Origin: Alicyclobacillus sp.
GTDB lineage: Bacteria > Bacillota > Bacilli > Alicyclobacillales > Alicyclobacillaceae
Direction of reading: 5' to 3'
Length of the DNA: 64,000 nucleotides
NCBI GenBank assembly: GCA_023511295.1
Contig: JAIMBT010000001.1
Span: 124,001 to 188,000 of the forward strand
Shown: piece after piece, positions 37,668 to 46,762 of the stretch
How positions within the stretch are numbered: position 1 is the stretch's first letter
Layout: each line of letters opens with the position of its first letter
Translations under genes and position numbers: made by a program
Notes under the pieces: model-generated
The model's database searches: none
The model's input: the letters and a program-made list of their open reading frames with translations, nothing else
What the model was told of the DNA's origin: nothing

Positions 37668-39473
37668 ATGCGGACAGTGGATTTGATACATAAGAAACGG
37701 CTCGGCGAGCCGCTCACGGCGGATGAGATCACCGGGCTCATTGCCGGCTACGTGGCGGGCGAAGTGCCCGACTACCAGATGAGCGCCTTCGCGATGGCGG
37801 TCTGCTTTCAAGGTATGACAGCGGCGGAGACCGCGGCCCTGACGCAGGCGATGGTGGCGTCCGGAGAGCGTGTGGACCTCAGTGAGATTGCCGGGACGAA
37901 GGTGGACAAGCACAGCACCGGCGGGGTGGGCGACACGACGACGTTGGTCCTCGGCCCGCTGGTGGCCGCGCTCGGCGTACCGGTGGCGAAGATGTCAGGC
38001 CGAGGTCTCGGCCACACCGGGGGAACGCTGGACAAGATGGAAGCCATCCCGGGCTTGCGCACAGACCTAACGGTGGAACAACTGGTTGCCCAGGTGCGCG
38101 ACATCGGGCTGGCAGTCGCCGGCCAGACGGCGGACCTCACACCGGCGGACAAGAAGCTGTACGCGCTGCGCGACGTGACGGACACGGTGCAGTCGATTCC
38201 ACTCATCGCCAGTTCCATCATGAGTAAAAAACTGGCGAGCGGGGCGGACGCCATCGTGCTCGACGTCAAGGTGGGCGACGGGGCGTTCATGAAGGACCTC
38301 GACGACGCCCGCACGTTGGCCCGGACCATGGTCGAGATTGGACGGCGGGCGGGTCGCAAGACGGTGGCGCTGCTCACGTCGATGGAGGAGCCGCTCGGCC
38401 GAGCCGTCGGCAATGCCCTCGAGGTCCGCGAGGCCATCCAGACGCTGCGCGGCGAGGGGCCAGAAGACCTGACGGAACTGTGTCTGGCCCTCGGGGCGGA
38501 GATGGCGGTTTTGGCTGGGGCCGCCCACTCGCCCGAGGAAGCCCGGCGAACGTTGCTGGCGGTCATCGAGAACGGGCAGGCGCTCGCCAAGCTGAAAGCG
38601 TTTATCGCGGCACAGGGAGGGGACAGCCGCGTGGTGGACGACCTGTCGCTGCTGCCGAAGGCGCCCGTGGTGGCGACGTGGACGGCGCCGCGCGCGGGCT
38701 TCGTCGCTGCGCTGCACGCGGAGGAGATTGGCCGGGTCGCGATGCGGCTCGGGGCCGGGCGCGCGAAGCACGACGACGTGATAGATCCCGCCGTCGGCCT
38801 GGTTCTCTTGCGCAAGGTCGGACAGACCGTGCAGGCGGGGGAAGCCGTGGTGGAGGTGCACGCCGCGCGGGAGGCGGACGCGCAGCGCGCGCTCCGCGAA
38901 CTCGATGACTGTGTGGTCCTCAGCGATGCCGCGGTCTCGCCCATCCGACTGATCTTGGACACCGTCCGGGACGTTGAGACGGCGCCTGAAGTAGGCCCGG
39001 CGGCCAGTGAAGCGGGCCAAGCAGCGAGCGAAGCGCGCCCGGCGAACGCGCCGGAAGCGGACCCGGACGGGCTGCTGGCAGCAGCGCAAGCGGCGATGGT
39101 ACACGCGTACGTGCCTTACTCTGGCTTCGCGGTCGGCGCAGCGCTGCGGCTCTCGAACGGCGAGATCATCACCGGCGCGAACATCGAAAACGCGTCCTAC
39201 GGACTGACCAACTGCGCGGAACGCACGGCGCTCTTCCGCAAGCGCATGCAGGTCCCGGAGGACGTGGCCATCGTGGCGGTCGCGGTGGTGGCGGACAGCA
39301 GCGATGGCCCCGTTTCGCCGTGCGGCGCCTGCCGGCAAGTCCTGGCGGAGTTCTGTCAACCGGACGTGCCGGTGTGGCTTGCGGACCTGAACGGGCACCG
39401 CATGCAAACCACGGTCGCGGAACTTCTGCCGTACGCGTTCCAGAAGGGGCAGATGGACGGGGCGCGGGTCTAA
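37668..39473 (+). CDS. Pyrimidine-nucleoside phosphorylase fused to cytidine deaminase
   Basis: A 601-residue bifunctional protein. Residues 1-433 are a Pdp/DeoA-type phosphorylase with the phosphate site KHSTGGVGD (81-89), GRGLGHTGGTLDK, and a C-terminal biotin-like domain (GAGRAKHDDVIDPAVG). A 30-residue Ala/Glu/Pro linker (GPAASEAGQAASEARPA) follows. Residues 465-601 are a cytidine deaminase with zinc ligands in NCAERTA and PCGACRQVL. Deamination of cytidine or deoxycytidine and phosphorolysis of the uridine produced would occur in one chain. In Bacilli the two are normally separate genes. ATG 37668 follows GGGAGGG. Confidence 0.9.
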   Translation: MRTVDLIHKKRLGEPLTADEITGLIAGYVAGEVPDYQMSAFAMAVCFQGMTAAETAALTQAMVASGERVDLSEIAGTKVDKHSTGGVGDTTTLVLGPLVAALGVPVAKMSGRGLGHTGGTLDKMEAIPGLRTDLTVEQLVAQVRDIGLAVAGQTADLTPADKKLYALRDVTDTVQSIPLIASSIMSKKLASGADAIVLDVKVGDGAFMKDLDDARTLARTMVEIGRRAGRKTVALLTSMEEPLGRAVGNALEVREAIQTLRGEGPEDLTELCLALGAEMAVLAGAAHSPEEARRTLLAVIENGQALAKLKAFIAAQGGDSRVVDDLSLLPKAPVVATWTAPRAGFVAALHAEEIGRVAMRLGAGRAKHDDVIDPAVGLVLLRKVGQTVQAGEAVVEVHAAREADAQRALRELDDCVVLSDAAVSPIRLILDTVRDVETAPEVGPAASEAGQAASEARPANAPEADPDGLLAAAQAAMVHAYVPYSGFAVGAALRLSNGEIITGANIENASYGLTNCAERTALFRKRMQVPEDVAIVAVAVVADSSDGPVSPCGACRQVLAEFCQPDVPVWLADLNGHRMQTTVAELLPYAFQKGQMDGARV

Positions 39474-39514
39474 AGCCGATGGATGGGTCGCGGGCCTAAA
39501 GCCGATGGACGAGG
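39453..39514 (+). repeat. 26-bp tandem repeat across the end of the fusion gene
   Basis: Two 26-base units, differing at three positions, plus a 10-base partial third unit span the stop codon. Each full unit begins ATGGA and carries CTAAAGCCG. The first unit includes the stop TAA, so the duplication does not change the protein. Confidence 0.75.
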
Positions 39515-39579
39515 TGCGCACGTGAACGAGTTTCGGACTGCGCCGGTGGCGCGACGTACTTTCAGAAGGAGGAAGGACC

Positions 39580-41484
39580 GTGTTGAAGAAGGACTGGAAC
39601 GGACTGCAGCATGCAGCGGAGGTCGGCTTTGGCCGCAAGACGGTGCGGTGGAGTGCGGATGAAGGGGCGGCGGGAGCTGCCGTACACGAACTGCCCACTC
39701 GAGACCAGATAGACCCGAAGTACAAGTGGAAGCTGGAGGACATTTATCCGTCCATGGAGGCGTGGCAGCAAGAAGCAGAGGAGGCGCAACAACTCTGCAG
39801 GGAACTCGCGGGGTACCAAGGCCGCCTCGGAGAGTCCGCGGAGACGTTGCTCGCCGCGTTGCGGCTGCAGGACGCGGTCGAGGAGCGCGTCGCGCGACTG
39901 GTCGGCTACGCCCGGATGCACCGGGACGAGGACAACACGAACGCCACCTACCAAGCGCTGACCGACCGCTCCATCTCCATCGCCGTGCAGGTGGCGAGCG
40001 CAAAGGCGTTTGTGGTGCCAGAGCTGCTGCAGATTCCACAGGACACGCTGTGGGGCTACGTGGAGGCGAACGCGGAGCTCAAGGTTTACGAGTTTGTCTT
40101 GCGCGACCTGTTCCGCCAGCAGGAACACGTGCTGTCTGCCGAGGAGGAGCAGCTGCTCGCCGCAGCTGGTGAGGTGTTGGAAGCGCCAGGCCAGATCTTC
40201 ACGATGTTCAACGATGCAGACATGCGCTTCCCGACGGTCCGCAACGACGAGGGCGTAGAGGTGGAGCTGACGCACGGCCGCTACATCGAGTTGATGGAGA
40301 GTCGCGACCGGGCGGTGCGCAAGGCCGCGTTCGACGCGATGTACACCACGTACGAGAAACACCGCAACACGCTCGCGGCGACGTATGGGGCGAGCGTCAA
40401 GAAGGACGTGTTCTACGCGAGCGTCCGCGACTACCCGTCGGCTCGGGCGGCAGCCCTCGACGACGACAACATCCCGATGGCGGTGTACGACAACCTTCTC
40501 GCGGCCGTGCACGACTCACTGCCCGCGCTCGACAAGTACCTGAAGTTGCGGCGCCAGGTGCTCGGCGTCGACGAGCTTCACATGTACGATATCTACACCC
40601 CGCTGGTACCGGAACTGCACGTGAAGATCCCGTACGAGGAAGCGGTGCAGACGGTCATCGAAGCCGTGGCGCCGCTTGGCGAGGAGTACCAGAGGATTGC
40701 GCGAGAGGGCCTCGCCTCGGGCTGGGTTGACGTGTACGAAACCAAGGGCAAGACAAGCGGCGCCTATTCGTGGGGCGTGTACCCGGTGCACCCGTACATC
40801 CTGCTCAACTACCAGGACTCGCTCGACAACGTGTTCACCCTCGCGCACGAGCTCGGCCACGCGATGCACACCTACTTCTCGACGCGCACGCAACCCTTCG
40901 TGTACGCGGGGTACACCCTGTTTGTCGCTGAAGTCGCCTCCACCTGCAACGAGGCTCTGCTCACGGATTACCTGCTGCGTCACACCGATGACCCGCAGAT
41001 GCGCGCGTACGTGCTCAACCACCACCTCGAGACCATTCGCGGGACGCTCTACCGCCAGACGATGTTCGCCGAGTTCGAGAAGCTCACGCACGAGCACGCG
41101 GAGCGGGGCGAAGCCTTGACCCCGGACTGGCTGTCGGAGACGTACTTCAAGCTGAACGAGACGTACTATGGTGGTGCCTGCGTGATTGATCCGCTGATTG
41201 CCATGGAGTGGGCGCGCATCCCGCACTTCTACCGGGCGTTTTATGTGTACAAGTACGCTACGGGGATCTCCGCCGCAACCGCGCTGTCGCAGAAAATCCT
41301 CCGCGGCGGGCCGCAGGATGTGGCCAATTACCTCGGCTTCTTGAGTGGGGGCGGATCAAACTACTCGATTGAACTGCTGCGCGGCGCCGGTGTCGACATG
41401 GCGTCGCCAGAACCGGTGAAGGACACGCTCCGCCAGTTCTCCGATATGGTCGACGAGCTGGCGGATATCCTCGGCAAGCGATGA
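39580..41484 (+). CDS. pepF: Oligoendopeptidase F (M3B metallopeptidase)
   Basis: A zinc metalloendopeptidase for short peptides, cytoplasmic, 634 residues. The active site TLAHELGHAMHTYFS has the HExxH motif (HELGH at 423-427), with a downstream glutamate in AEVASTCNEALL. LHMYDIYTPLVP is typical of M3B enzymes. The first 35 residues are longer than usual. GTG 39580 follows AAGGAGGAAGG. Its stop overlaps the following GNAT gene by 4 bases. Confidence 0.92.
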   Translation: MLKKDWNGLQHAAEVGFGRKTVRWSADEGAAGAAVHELPTRDQIDPKYKWKLEDIYPSMEAWQQEAEEAQQLCRELAGYQGRLGESAETLLAALRLQDAVEERVARLVGYARMHRDEDNTNATYQALTDRSISIAVQVASAKAFVVPELLQIPQDTLWGYVEANAELKVYEFVLRDLFRQQEHVLSAEEEQLLAAAGEVLEAPGQIFTMFNDADMRFPTVRNDEGVEVELTHGRYIELMESRDRAVRKAAFDAMYTTYEKHRNTLAATYGASVKKDVFYASVRDYPSARAAALDDDNIPMAVYDNLLAAVHDSLPALDKYLKLRRQVLGVDELHMYDIYTPLVPELHVKIPYEEAVQTVIEAVAPLGEEYQRIAREGLASGWVDVYETKGKTSGAYSWGVYPVHPYILLNYQDSLDNVFTLAHELGHAMHTYFSTRTQPFVYAGYTLFVAEVASTCNEALLTDYLLRHTDDPQMRAYVLNHHLETIRGTLYRQTMFAEFEKLTHEHAERGEALTPDWLSETYFKLNETYYGGACVIDPLIAMEWARIPHFYRAFYVYKYATGISAATALSQKILRGGPQDVANYLGFLSGGGSNYSIELLRGAGVDMASPEPVKDTLRQFSDMVDELADILGKR

Positions 41485-42389
41485 ACCGGCGGGGTGCGCG
41501 GACGGCCGTTATCTGGTTCACCGCGCTCGCGAACGCTGTCGCGTTGGCGGTGTTGGCGTGGACACTCGCGCACCACACGGGCGACCCGCGTTGGAACCAG
41601 GTACTGATAACGTACGGCATCGTCTTCTGGCTGTTTCTCGGGTTTGATCACGTCGGTCGGTCGCTCGTGGTCCACAGCAACGCGAAGCGGGCGACCGTCG
41701 TGCCGCGCCCGCGTCCGGCTGGAGACGCACTGCCGCTGCCGGGGCCGGTTCCCGCGCGGCCTGAGACGTCGCGCCCGACGGTCCAGTTGCAACGCCTGCA
41801 GGTCGCGGACGCGGCCGGACTGCAGCGATGGCTGGACGCGTGGGCGGCGGAGGTGTGGGCCCTGGAGGACGTCGCCTGGCCGACCGACGCGGCGGGGCAC
41901 GCAGTCGACTACCAGGCGGCGGACTGGCTGGCATGGCCCGGGATGCACGTGTTCGCCATCCTCGCAGACTCGCTCCGCGATGTGGGTGAGGGGGACGTGA
42001 TCCAAAGCCGACGGGACGCGGAAGTGGGATTTGTTGCGGCTGTGCAACGCGACGGGTGCCTGGAGTTGATGGCGGTGTATGTAAATCCCGCTGTCCGCCG
42101 CACCGGCGTGGGCACCGCAGCCCTGGCGGCCTTCGGACAGTTCGCCGGCCTGTTGGTGGGGCACGTCTCCGTGACGGCCTACGTCAGTCGGCGTAACTGG
42201 CGGGCGGCGCAGTTTCTGCGGGAAGTCGGATTCCGTCCTGCGGCTGAGGGTCGCCTTGACGGCGGCGTCAGGCTGCAAGATGGACAGGTTGCGGCCACAC
42301 TGGCGGGTCTACCGGAAACCTCGGCGGGCCTGAAGCCGGTGGGGGTCGATGGGCAGTGGTTGGTTTGGGAGGAGCCGACACGGCGGTAG
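41481..42389 (+). CDS. GNAT acetyltransferase with N-terminal membrane region
   Basis: A 302-residue protein. Two hydrophobic helices lie in the first 60 residues (VIWFTALANAVALAVLAW and VLITYGIVFWLFLGF), then a Pro/Arg-rich linker. A GNAT domain occupies about residues 95-260 with the acetyl-CoA loop VNPAVRRTGVGTAAL and SRRNWRAAQFLREVGF. The ATG overlaps the pepF stop (ATGA), so it is coupled to pepF. The membrane anchor is unusual for this family. Substrate unknown. Confidence 0.7.
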   Translation: MNRRGARTAVIWFTALANAVALAVLAWTLAHHTGDPRWNQVLITYGIVFWLFLGFDHVGRSLVVHSNAKRATVVPRPRPAGDALPLPGPVPARPETSRPTVQLQRLQVADAAGLQRWLDAWAAEVWALEDVAWPTDAAGHAVDYQAADWLAWPGMHVFAILADSLRDVGEGDVIQSRRDAEVGFVAAVQRDGCLELMAVYVNPAVRRTGVGTAALAAFGQFAGLLVGHVSVTAYVSRRNWRAAQFLREVGFRPAAEGRLDGGVRLQDGQVAATLAGLPETSAGLKPVGVDGQWLVWEEPTRR

Positions 42390-42419
42390 TGCGGGACAGC
42401 GCAGTGGATGGCCCGGCGT

Positions 42420-43958
42420 TCAGCCGGGAGGCCGACTCCTCGCCAGCGGAAGGACCAGGCGGACCGTCGTGCCGGTTCCGAGTTCACTCGACAGCTCGAT
42501 GGAACCGCCGTGTTCTTGCATGATTTGTCGCGAAACAGCCAGGCCAAGGCCCGTCCCCGTCGGCTTGGTGGTGTAGAAGGGCTGAAATACTTTCGCCTGC
42601 TGCTCCGGGCTGATGCCGCGACCTGTGTCGCGGATGGAGATGACGACGGAAGCGGAGCGAATTCCCGTCGACACCTCAATCCGGCCCCGGCGGTCGCAGG
42701 CGTGCAGTGCGTTCTGCAGCACGTTCAACAGCACCTGCTTCATCTGGTTCGCGTCCGCGTGGATGTACACCGGTTCATTCGAAAGGTCGTGGGCGAGCGT
42801 CACGTCGTTCAGTAAGGCTTCTGGGTGGAGGAAATCCAGCACAGTCCGAATCAAGGCGTGCAGGTCGATATCCTCGTAGAGCGGCGGCACGGGCCGGGCC
42901 AACGTCATAAAGTCCTTCACCAAGTCCTGAATCCGGTTCAACTCGCGAATTGTCAAGTTCAAGTAGCGTTTGTCTGCGTTTTCCCCCTGGCGTTCTGCGA
43001 ACAACTGCAGGAACCCTTTGGCTGTCGTCAGGGGGTTGCGGATTTCATGGGCAATCCCCGCTGCGAGCGACGCCAGGATGGACAGCTTGTCCGCGTCCCG
43101 AACGCGCGACTCCAGGAGCCGCTGGCTGGTGATGTCCCGGAACACGGCCAACCGTCCGCCATCTCCTTCAATCGGGTCTCGCAAGACCCGCAGGTTGCAA
43201 CTGTAGAGATGGTCGCCGACGACGAACTCGCTGTCCCCGTCGCTTCCCTCCCGGGCGTACTCCACCATCTTCCGGCGGACCTCCTCTCGCACCGGGACAG
43301 GGTGATGCGCCTCGATGTGACCGTCCGGGGTCACGCGCACGACGTGGTAGTCGAGGTGGCTGAGCAAGCTCTGGTGCACGCGCTGTGCGTCGCGGCGGTA
43401 CGCCTCCAGCTCCATGTGATGCGCTGCGGCAATCGCACACGACTGAACCAGCGGGGCCAGCAGCGGATGGACCTGCTCATCTCGCTGGATAAACGTCACG
43501 GCACCGCGCATATCCCCCGCCTTATTCCGAATCGGGCAGGCGGCGCTCGCCAGGGGCTGAGGGCTTGTAACGGCGTGCGTACTCAACCTCCCGCACGCCA
43601 GGGTTGCCGCCAAACTCACCATGGCGGGGCAGTCGACCGTCGCCAGGGCGCCGCGGCACAGGCCGAGCGCCTCCAGCTCGCCCATCAAGCTCCGTGGCCC
43701 GACCACGTCCAGGAGGTACCCGTCCACACCTGCGACGGCCACCGCGCAGTGCAGGGAGGGCATGCCCTGAAACAGGTCTCGAACGTGCTGGCGAACCGCT
43801 TTCGTCAGTTCGTACGCCGCCCCAATGGACCCGTTGAAGTCCACCCACGTATCGTTGCAATGTGCCTGCTCAGGTGCCGGAGAGCTGGTGGCGGACCCAA
43901 GCGCGGAACGAGATGTCGGCCACCGGCTCTGCTCATCCGCATACGCGACATCTGTCAT
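42420..43958 (-). CDS. Soluble sensor histidine kinase, sporulation-kinase type
   Basis: 512 residues, with no membrane helix. Residues 55-190 form a GAF domain like those of AcoR-type activators (TVDCPAMVSLAATLACG, then PLASAACPIRNKAGDMRGAV). Residues 195-285 are PAS-like (DYHVVRVTPDGHIEA). HisKA follows with the phosphate-accepting histidine H304 in GIAHEIRNPLTTAKGFLQL, then HATPase motifs QVLLNVLQNALHA, DTGRGIS and GTGLGLAVSRQIM. The H-box is very like KinA. No response regulator is adjacent, so it may phosphorylate Spo0F or Spo0A. It lies downstream of comER on the same strand. Confidence 0.87.
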   Translation of the reverse strand: MTDVAYADEQSRWPTSRSALGSATSSPAPEQAHCNDTWVDFNGSIGAAYELTKAVRQHVRDLFQGMPSLHCAVAVAGVDGYLLDVVGPRSLMGELEALGLCRGALATVDCPAMVSLAATLACGRLSTHAVTSPQPLASAACPIRNKAGDMRGAVTFIQRDEQVHPLLAPLVQSCAIAAAHHMELEAYRRDAQRVHQSLLSHLDYHVVRVTPDGHIEAHHPVPVREEVRRKMVEYAREGSDGDSEFVVGDHLYSCNLRVLRDPIEGDGGRLAVFRDITSQRLLESRVRDADKLSILASLAAGIAHEIRNPLTTAKGFLQLFAERQGENADKRYLNLTIRELNRIQDLVKDFMTLARPVPPLYEDIDLHALIRTVLDFLHPEALLNDVTLAHDLSNEPVYIHADANQMKQVLLNVLQNALHACDRRGRIEVSTGIRSASVVISIRDTGRGISPEQQAKVFQPFYTTKPTGTGLGLAVSRQIMQEHGGSIELSSELGTGTTVRLVLPLARSRPPG

Positions 43959-44062
43959 GAGGAACCACCCAATCTACGAGCCGCAATTTCCTCTATTATC
44001 GCCTTGGTCTGAGGGGGAAACAAGCGGCTTCCCCAAAACCTCCCGCCGTTCGACAAAACCTG

Positions 44063-44893
44063 TTATGATTTGCCATTCTGCGGATGCGCCGACGAGACCA
44101 CGGAAGACTCGGAGCGATGGGCCCCGTGCCGGGCCGTGGTGGCGTGAAGGTGGTCAAACAGGATGGGGCCTTCCGCCCGCAGCTGGGCGAGGCCGGCTTC
44201 CGTGACACCGCCTGGCACCGCCACCTGTTGAACGATGTCCGTGAACTCGTGGCCGGCGCGCAGCAGCTCGGCGACTCCGACCAAGGTGTGGGCCAAGAGC
44301 GACGTCGCTTGGTCCACATCAATCCCGCCCGTTCCCGCAGCGGCCACCGCCCACAGAGTCATGAGTTCCGCGATGAACGCCGGTCCGCAACTGGTCAAAT
44401 CGCTGCACACGCGCAACTGGCTCTCTGCGACGGGCCAGGGCTGCCCAATGGCCGACAGCAGCCGATAGAGGCGTTCCTTGGCTTCCGGACCCATCGACGG
44501 ACCGGGAACGAACAGCAGCACGCCACTTTGCACGGTTTGCACGATACTTGGAATCACCTTCGCCACGCTGGCCGACGTCTGTTCTTCGAGCACCGCCGCC
44601 GGGATGGAACTGATGGTGGTCACGAGTGTCTGTTGTGGGGTCATCTGCGGCCCAATCTCGCGAATCAAGCCGTCCCCATCCCCGGCCTTGGTGCACACAA
44701 ACACGATGTCCGCCTCGCGAACACAGCCCATCGCGTCCCGCGCGACCAGGATATTGGGGTACCCGTCCGCGACCTCCATCGCCTTCTGGACCGTCCGGTT
44801 GTACACGTGCAGCTCCGCGTCCGCAGTGGTCGCGGCGAACGCGCGCGCCAACATGCCGCCCATGTTCCCTGTGCCGATGACGCCTATTCGCAT
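44063..44893 (-). CDS. comER: ComER-like pyrroline-5-carboxylate reductase family protein
   Basis: A Rossmann-fold protein of 276 residues with the NAD(P) loop IGVIGTGNMGGMLARAF, VYNRTVQKA, TTISSIPAAVLEE and the C-terminal helix bundle region SCGPAFIAELM. These fit the ProC family. The divergent late part and the Bacilli context favour ComER, a late competence and sporulation-linked member, over a biosynthetic ProC. GGAGGG precedes the ATG. The histidine kinase follows on the same strand. Confidence 0.75.
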   Translation of the reverse strand: MRIGVIGTGNMGGMLARAFAATTADAELHVYNRTVQKAMEVADGYPNILVARDAMGCVREADIVFVCTKAGDGDGLIREIGPQMTPQQTLVTTISSIPAAVLEEQTSASVAKVIPSIVQTVQSGVLLFVPGPSMGPEAKERLYRLLSAIGQPWPVAESQLRVCSDLTSCGPAFIAELMTLWAVAAAGTGGIDVDQATSLLAHTLVGVAELLRAGHEFTDIVQQVAVPGGVTEAGLAQLRAEGPILFDHLHATTARHGAHRSESSVVSSAHPQNGKS

Positions 44894-45200
44894 GGGGGTT
44901 CCCTCCCATCTGGGCTCATGTTCCTAATGTATTCTACGCAGCGTCTCCCGTGACTCGCCCCGCTTTTCTGGGCTCGGCCGATACGCGCGTGAGCGCCGGT
45001 GGAGACGGGCTTGCGCGGCTGTGGGTGCCAAGCCGCGGGCGGGCAGATGGCCATGTAGCCGACTGGATGCGGGCATAAGCTGAGGAAGGAGCGGCGAAAG
45101 CAGGGGCACGGGCAGGATGGCCAAGCAGGAAAACAAGCCGTGCGCGTCCAATTGTGCAGGTGACGAATCGGTGAGACGGGCATGGCGGGAGGTGACCGCG
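44894..45200. other. Divergent region between comER and rpoN
   Basis: About 300 bases separate the two starts. An ATG at 45117 opens the rpoN frame but has only a weak ribosome site, so the stretch up to 45200 is treated as leader. I see no clear -35/-10 pair for either gene and no RNA structure I can name. Confidence 0.45.
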
Positions 45201-46520
45201 GTGGATCTGTCGTTCTCGGTTCAACAAGTGCAGACACAGCGGCTCGCGATGACGGCCCAGATGCGGCAAGCGTTGCACGTGCTGGAACTCGACCGAGAGG
45301 CGTTGGCCGAATACCTCTCTGAAGCGGCGACCCGCAACGTGTTTCTCGAGCTGCGCGGCAGCCCTCGCGCATCGGGCGGCGCGGGGCATCGCAACGGCCC
45401 CGCGCTGGTGGAAACATTTCCGGCGGCGCCGAGGACCTTGGCAGAGGTGGTTGGACAACAGCTGCGCCTCGACTTTGCCCGGCATCCCGCAGTTGCGTTG
45501 GCGCTCCGGCTCGCGGATGACCTGGATGACCGCGGGTACTTGGACCCGTACTCGGCGGCCATCGGGGCGCGCTTTCGCTGCACGGCGGCCGATTACGAGG
45601 CCGCCGTCCGCTTGATTCAATCGTGTGATCCCGCCGGTGTCGGCGCGCGCAACCTGGAGGAGTGCCTGCGCCTCCAGGTCCACCGCGTGCCGGATGACCT
45701 GCGGGCGCTGGCGGAATACCTCATCCGGCATGCTTTGCCGGCTGTCGCGAAAGGGCAGTGGAGCCATCTGGCGCGACAGATGCGAGTCCCGCAACCGCAG
45801 CTGCAGCGCGCGGTTGATGCCATCCGTCAGCTCAATCCGTTCCCTGGCCGCGACTACCAGATGGACCTCGCGCCGCGGCTTTGGCCGGATATCTGGATTC
45901 AGCGGACGGACGACGGCTACGCGGTCGCGGTGGCGGACACCAGCGGCGGGCTGACCTTCACGGCGGGCGAATACCTCCACATCGGCCGGGAGACGGAGGA
46001 TGGCGAGGTCCGCCAATACCTCTCCCGCATGTACCGCGAAGCGCGTTGGCTGCATCGCTGCATTGTCCAACGCGGGGCGACACTTCAGCGCATCGGCCAG
46101 GCGCTGGTGGAACTCCAGCCCGAGTTCCTGGAGCGCGGCCGCAGTGCACTGCGGCCGATGACGCTCCGAGACCTGGCGGTCCATCTGGGGATGCACGAGT
46201 CGACCATCAGCCGGGCGGTTCGGCACAAGGTGGTGGCGGTTCCGGCCGGTACGTTTGAGCTGCGCAGCCTGTGCTCCGCCGCCTTGCCAGCTCTCGGCGG
46301 CACGGCGCCGGTATCGGCCGAAGCGGTGAAACAGCAAATCCGCCAATGGGTTGCGTCGGAGGACCCCGCCCACCCGCTGACCGATGCCCATCTGGCCGAG
46401 AAGTTGGCAGCCTCCGGCACGAAGGTGAGCCGCCGCACCGTCGCGAAGTACCGCGACGCGCTCGGCATCCCCGGCGCACCCGTCCGAAGGCGAGCCGTCT
46501 CCTGCGATGAAGGCGGATGA
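45201..46520 (+). CDS. rpoN: RNA polymerase sigma-54 factor
   Basis: SigL/RpoN directs transcription at -24/-12 promoters together with enhancer-binding ATPases. The 439 residues show region I (SFSVQQVQTQRLAMTAQMRQ), core-binding region III with CDPAGVGARNLEECL, the helix-turn-helix LGMHESTISRAVRHK, and the RpoN box SRRTVAKYRDALGIP (usually ARRTVAKYR). Start at GTG 45201 is chosen because GGGAGGTGACCGCG precedes it; this gives the usual length. It precedes cggR, an order also found in other Bacilli. Confidence 0.93.
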   Translation: MDLSFSVQQVQTQRLAMTAQMRQALHVLELDREALAEYLSEAATRNVFLELRGSPRASGGAGHRNGPALVETFPAAPRTLAEVVGQQLRLDFARHPAVALALRLADDLDDRGYLDPYSAAIGARFRCTAADYEAAVRLIQSCDPAGVGARNLEECLRLQVHRVPDDLRALAEYLIRHALPAVAKGQWSHLARQMRVPQPQLQRAVDAIRQLNPFPGRDYQMDLAPRLWPDIWIQRTDDGYAVAVADTSGGLTFTAGEYLHIGRETEDGEVRQYLSRMYREARWLHRCIVQRGATLQRIGQALVELQPEFLERGRSALRPMTLRDLAVHLGMHESTISRAVRHKVVAVPAGTFELRSLCSAALPALGGTAPVSAEAVKQQIRQWVASEDPAHPLTDAHLAEKLAASGTKVSRRTVAKYRDALGIPGAPVRRRAVSCDEGG

Positions 46521-46621
46521 GGCGCCGCGGGTGACCGCGGCCCGCAGTTGCGGGATCTCGGGTTGCCAGCCATCGGTTGCGCGCTGGGCGGCTATGGGTG
46601 GTATTGTTCAGCCGGTTGATC

Positions 46622-46627
46622 TACAAT
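46622..46627 (+). promoter_or_regulatory. Candidate -10 box of the cggR-gap operon
   Basis: TACAAT lies 40 bases before the CggR operator and about 140 bases before cggR. No good -35 is found at standard spacing, so this is tentative. Confidence 0.4.
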
Positions 46628-46666
46628 AAACGTGCAAAGACGCTGTGGGTGTGACTTTGCCGCAAT

Positions 46667-46702
46667 CGGGACATCATTTGTATGAGCGGGACGTATTAGG
46701 TC
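46667..46702 (+). promoter_or_regulatory. CggR operator
   Basis: The sequence reads CGGGAC-N6-TGTA-N4-CGGGAC-N6-GGTC. The Bacillus subtilis CggR operator is CGGGAC-N6-TGTC-N4-CGGGAC-N6-TGTC, so both direct repeats and all spacings agree. It lies between the candidate promoter and cggR, which fits repression as a roadblock that fructose-1,6-bisphosphate relieves. Confidence 0.85.
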
Positions 46703-46762
46703 CCTTTGGGTTGCGGTCGCACGCATTCCTGGGATACCGGGCCTGCGAAGGAGGTGGCCACC

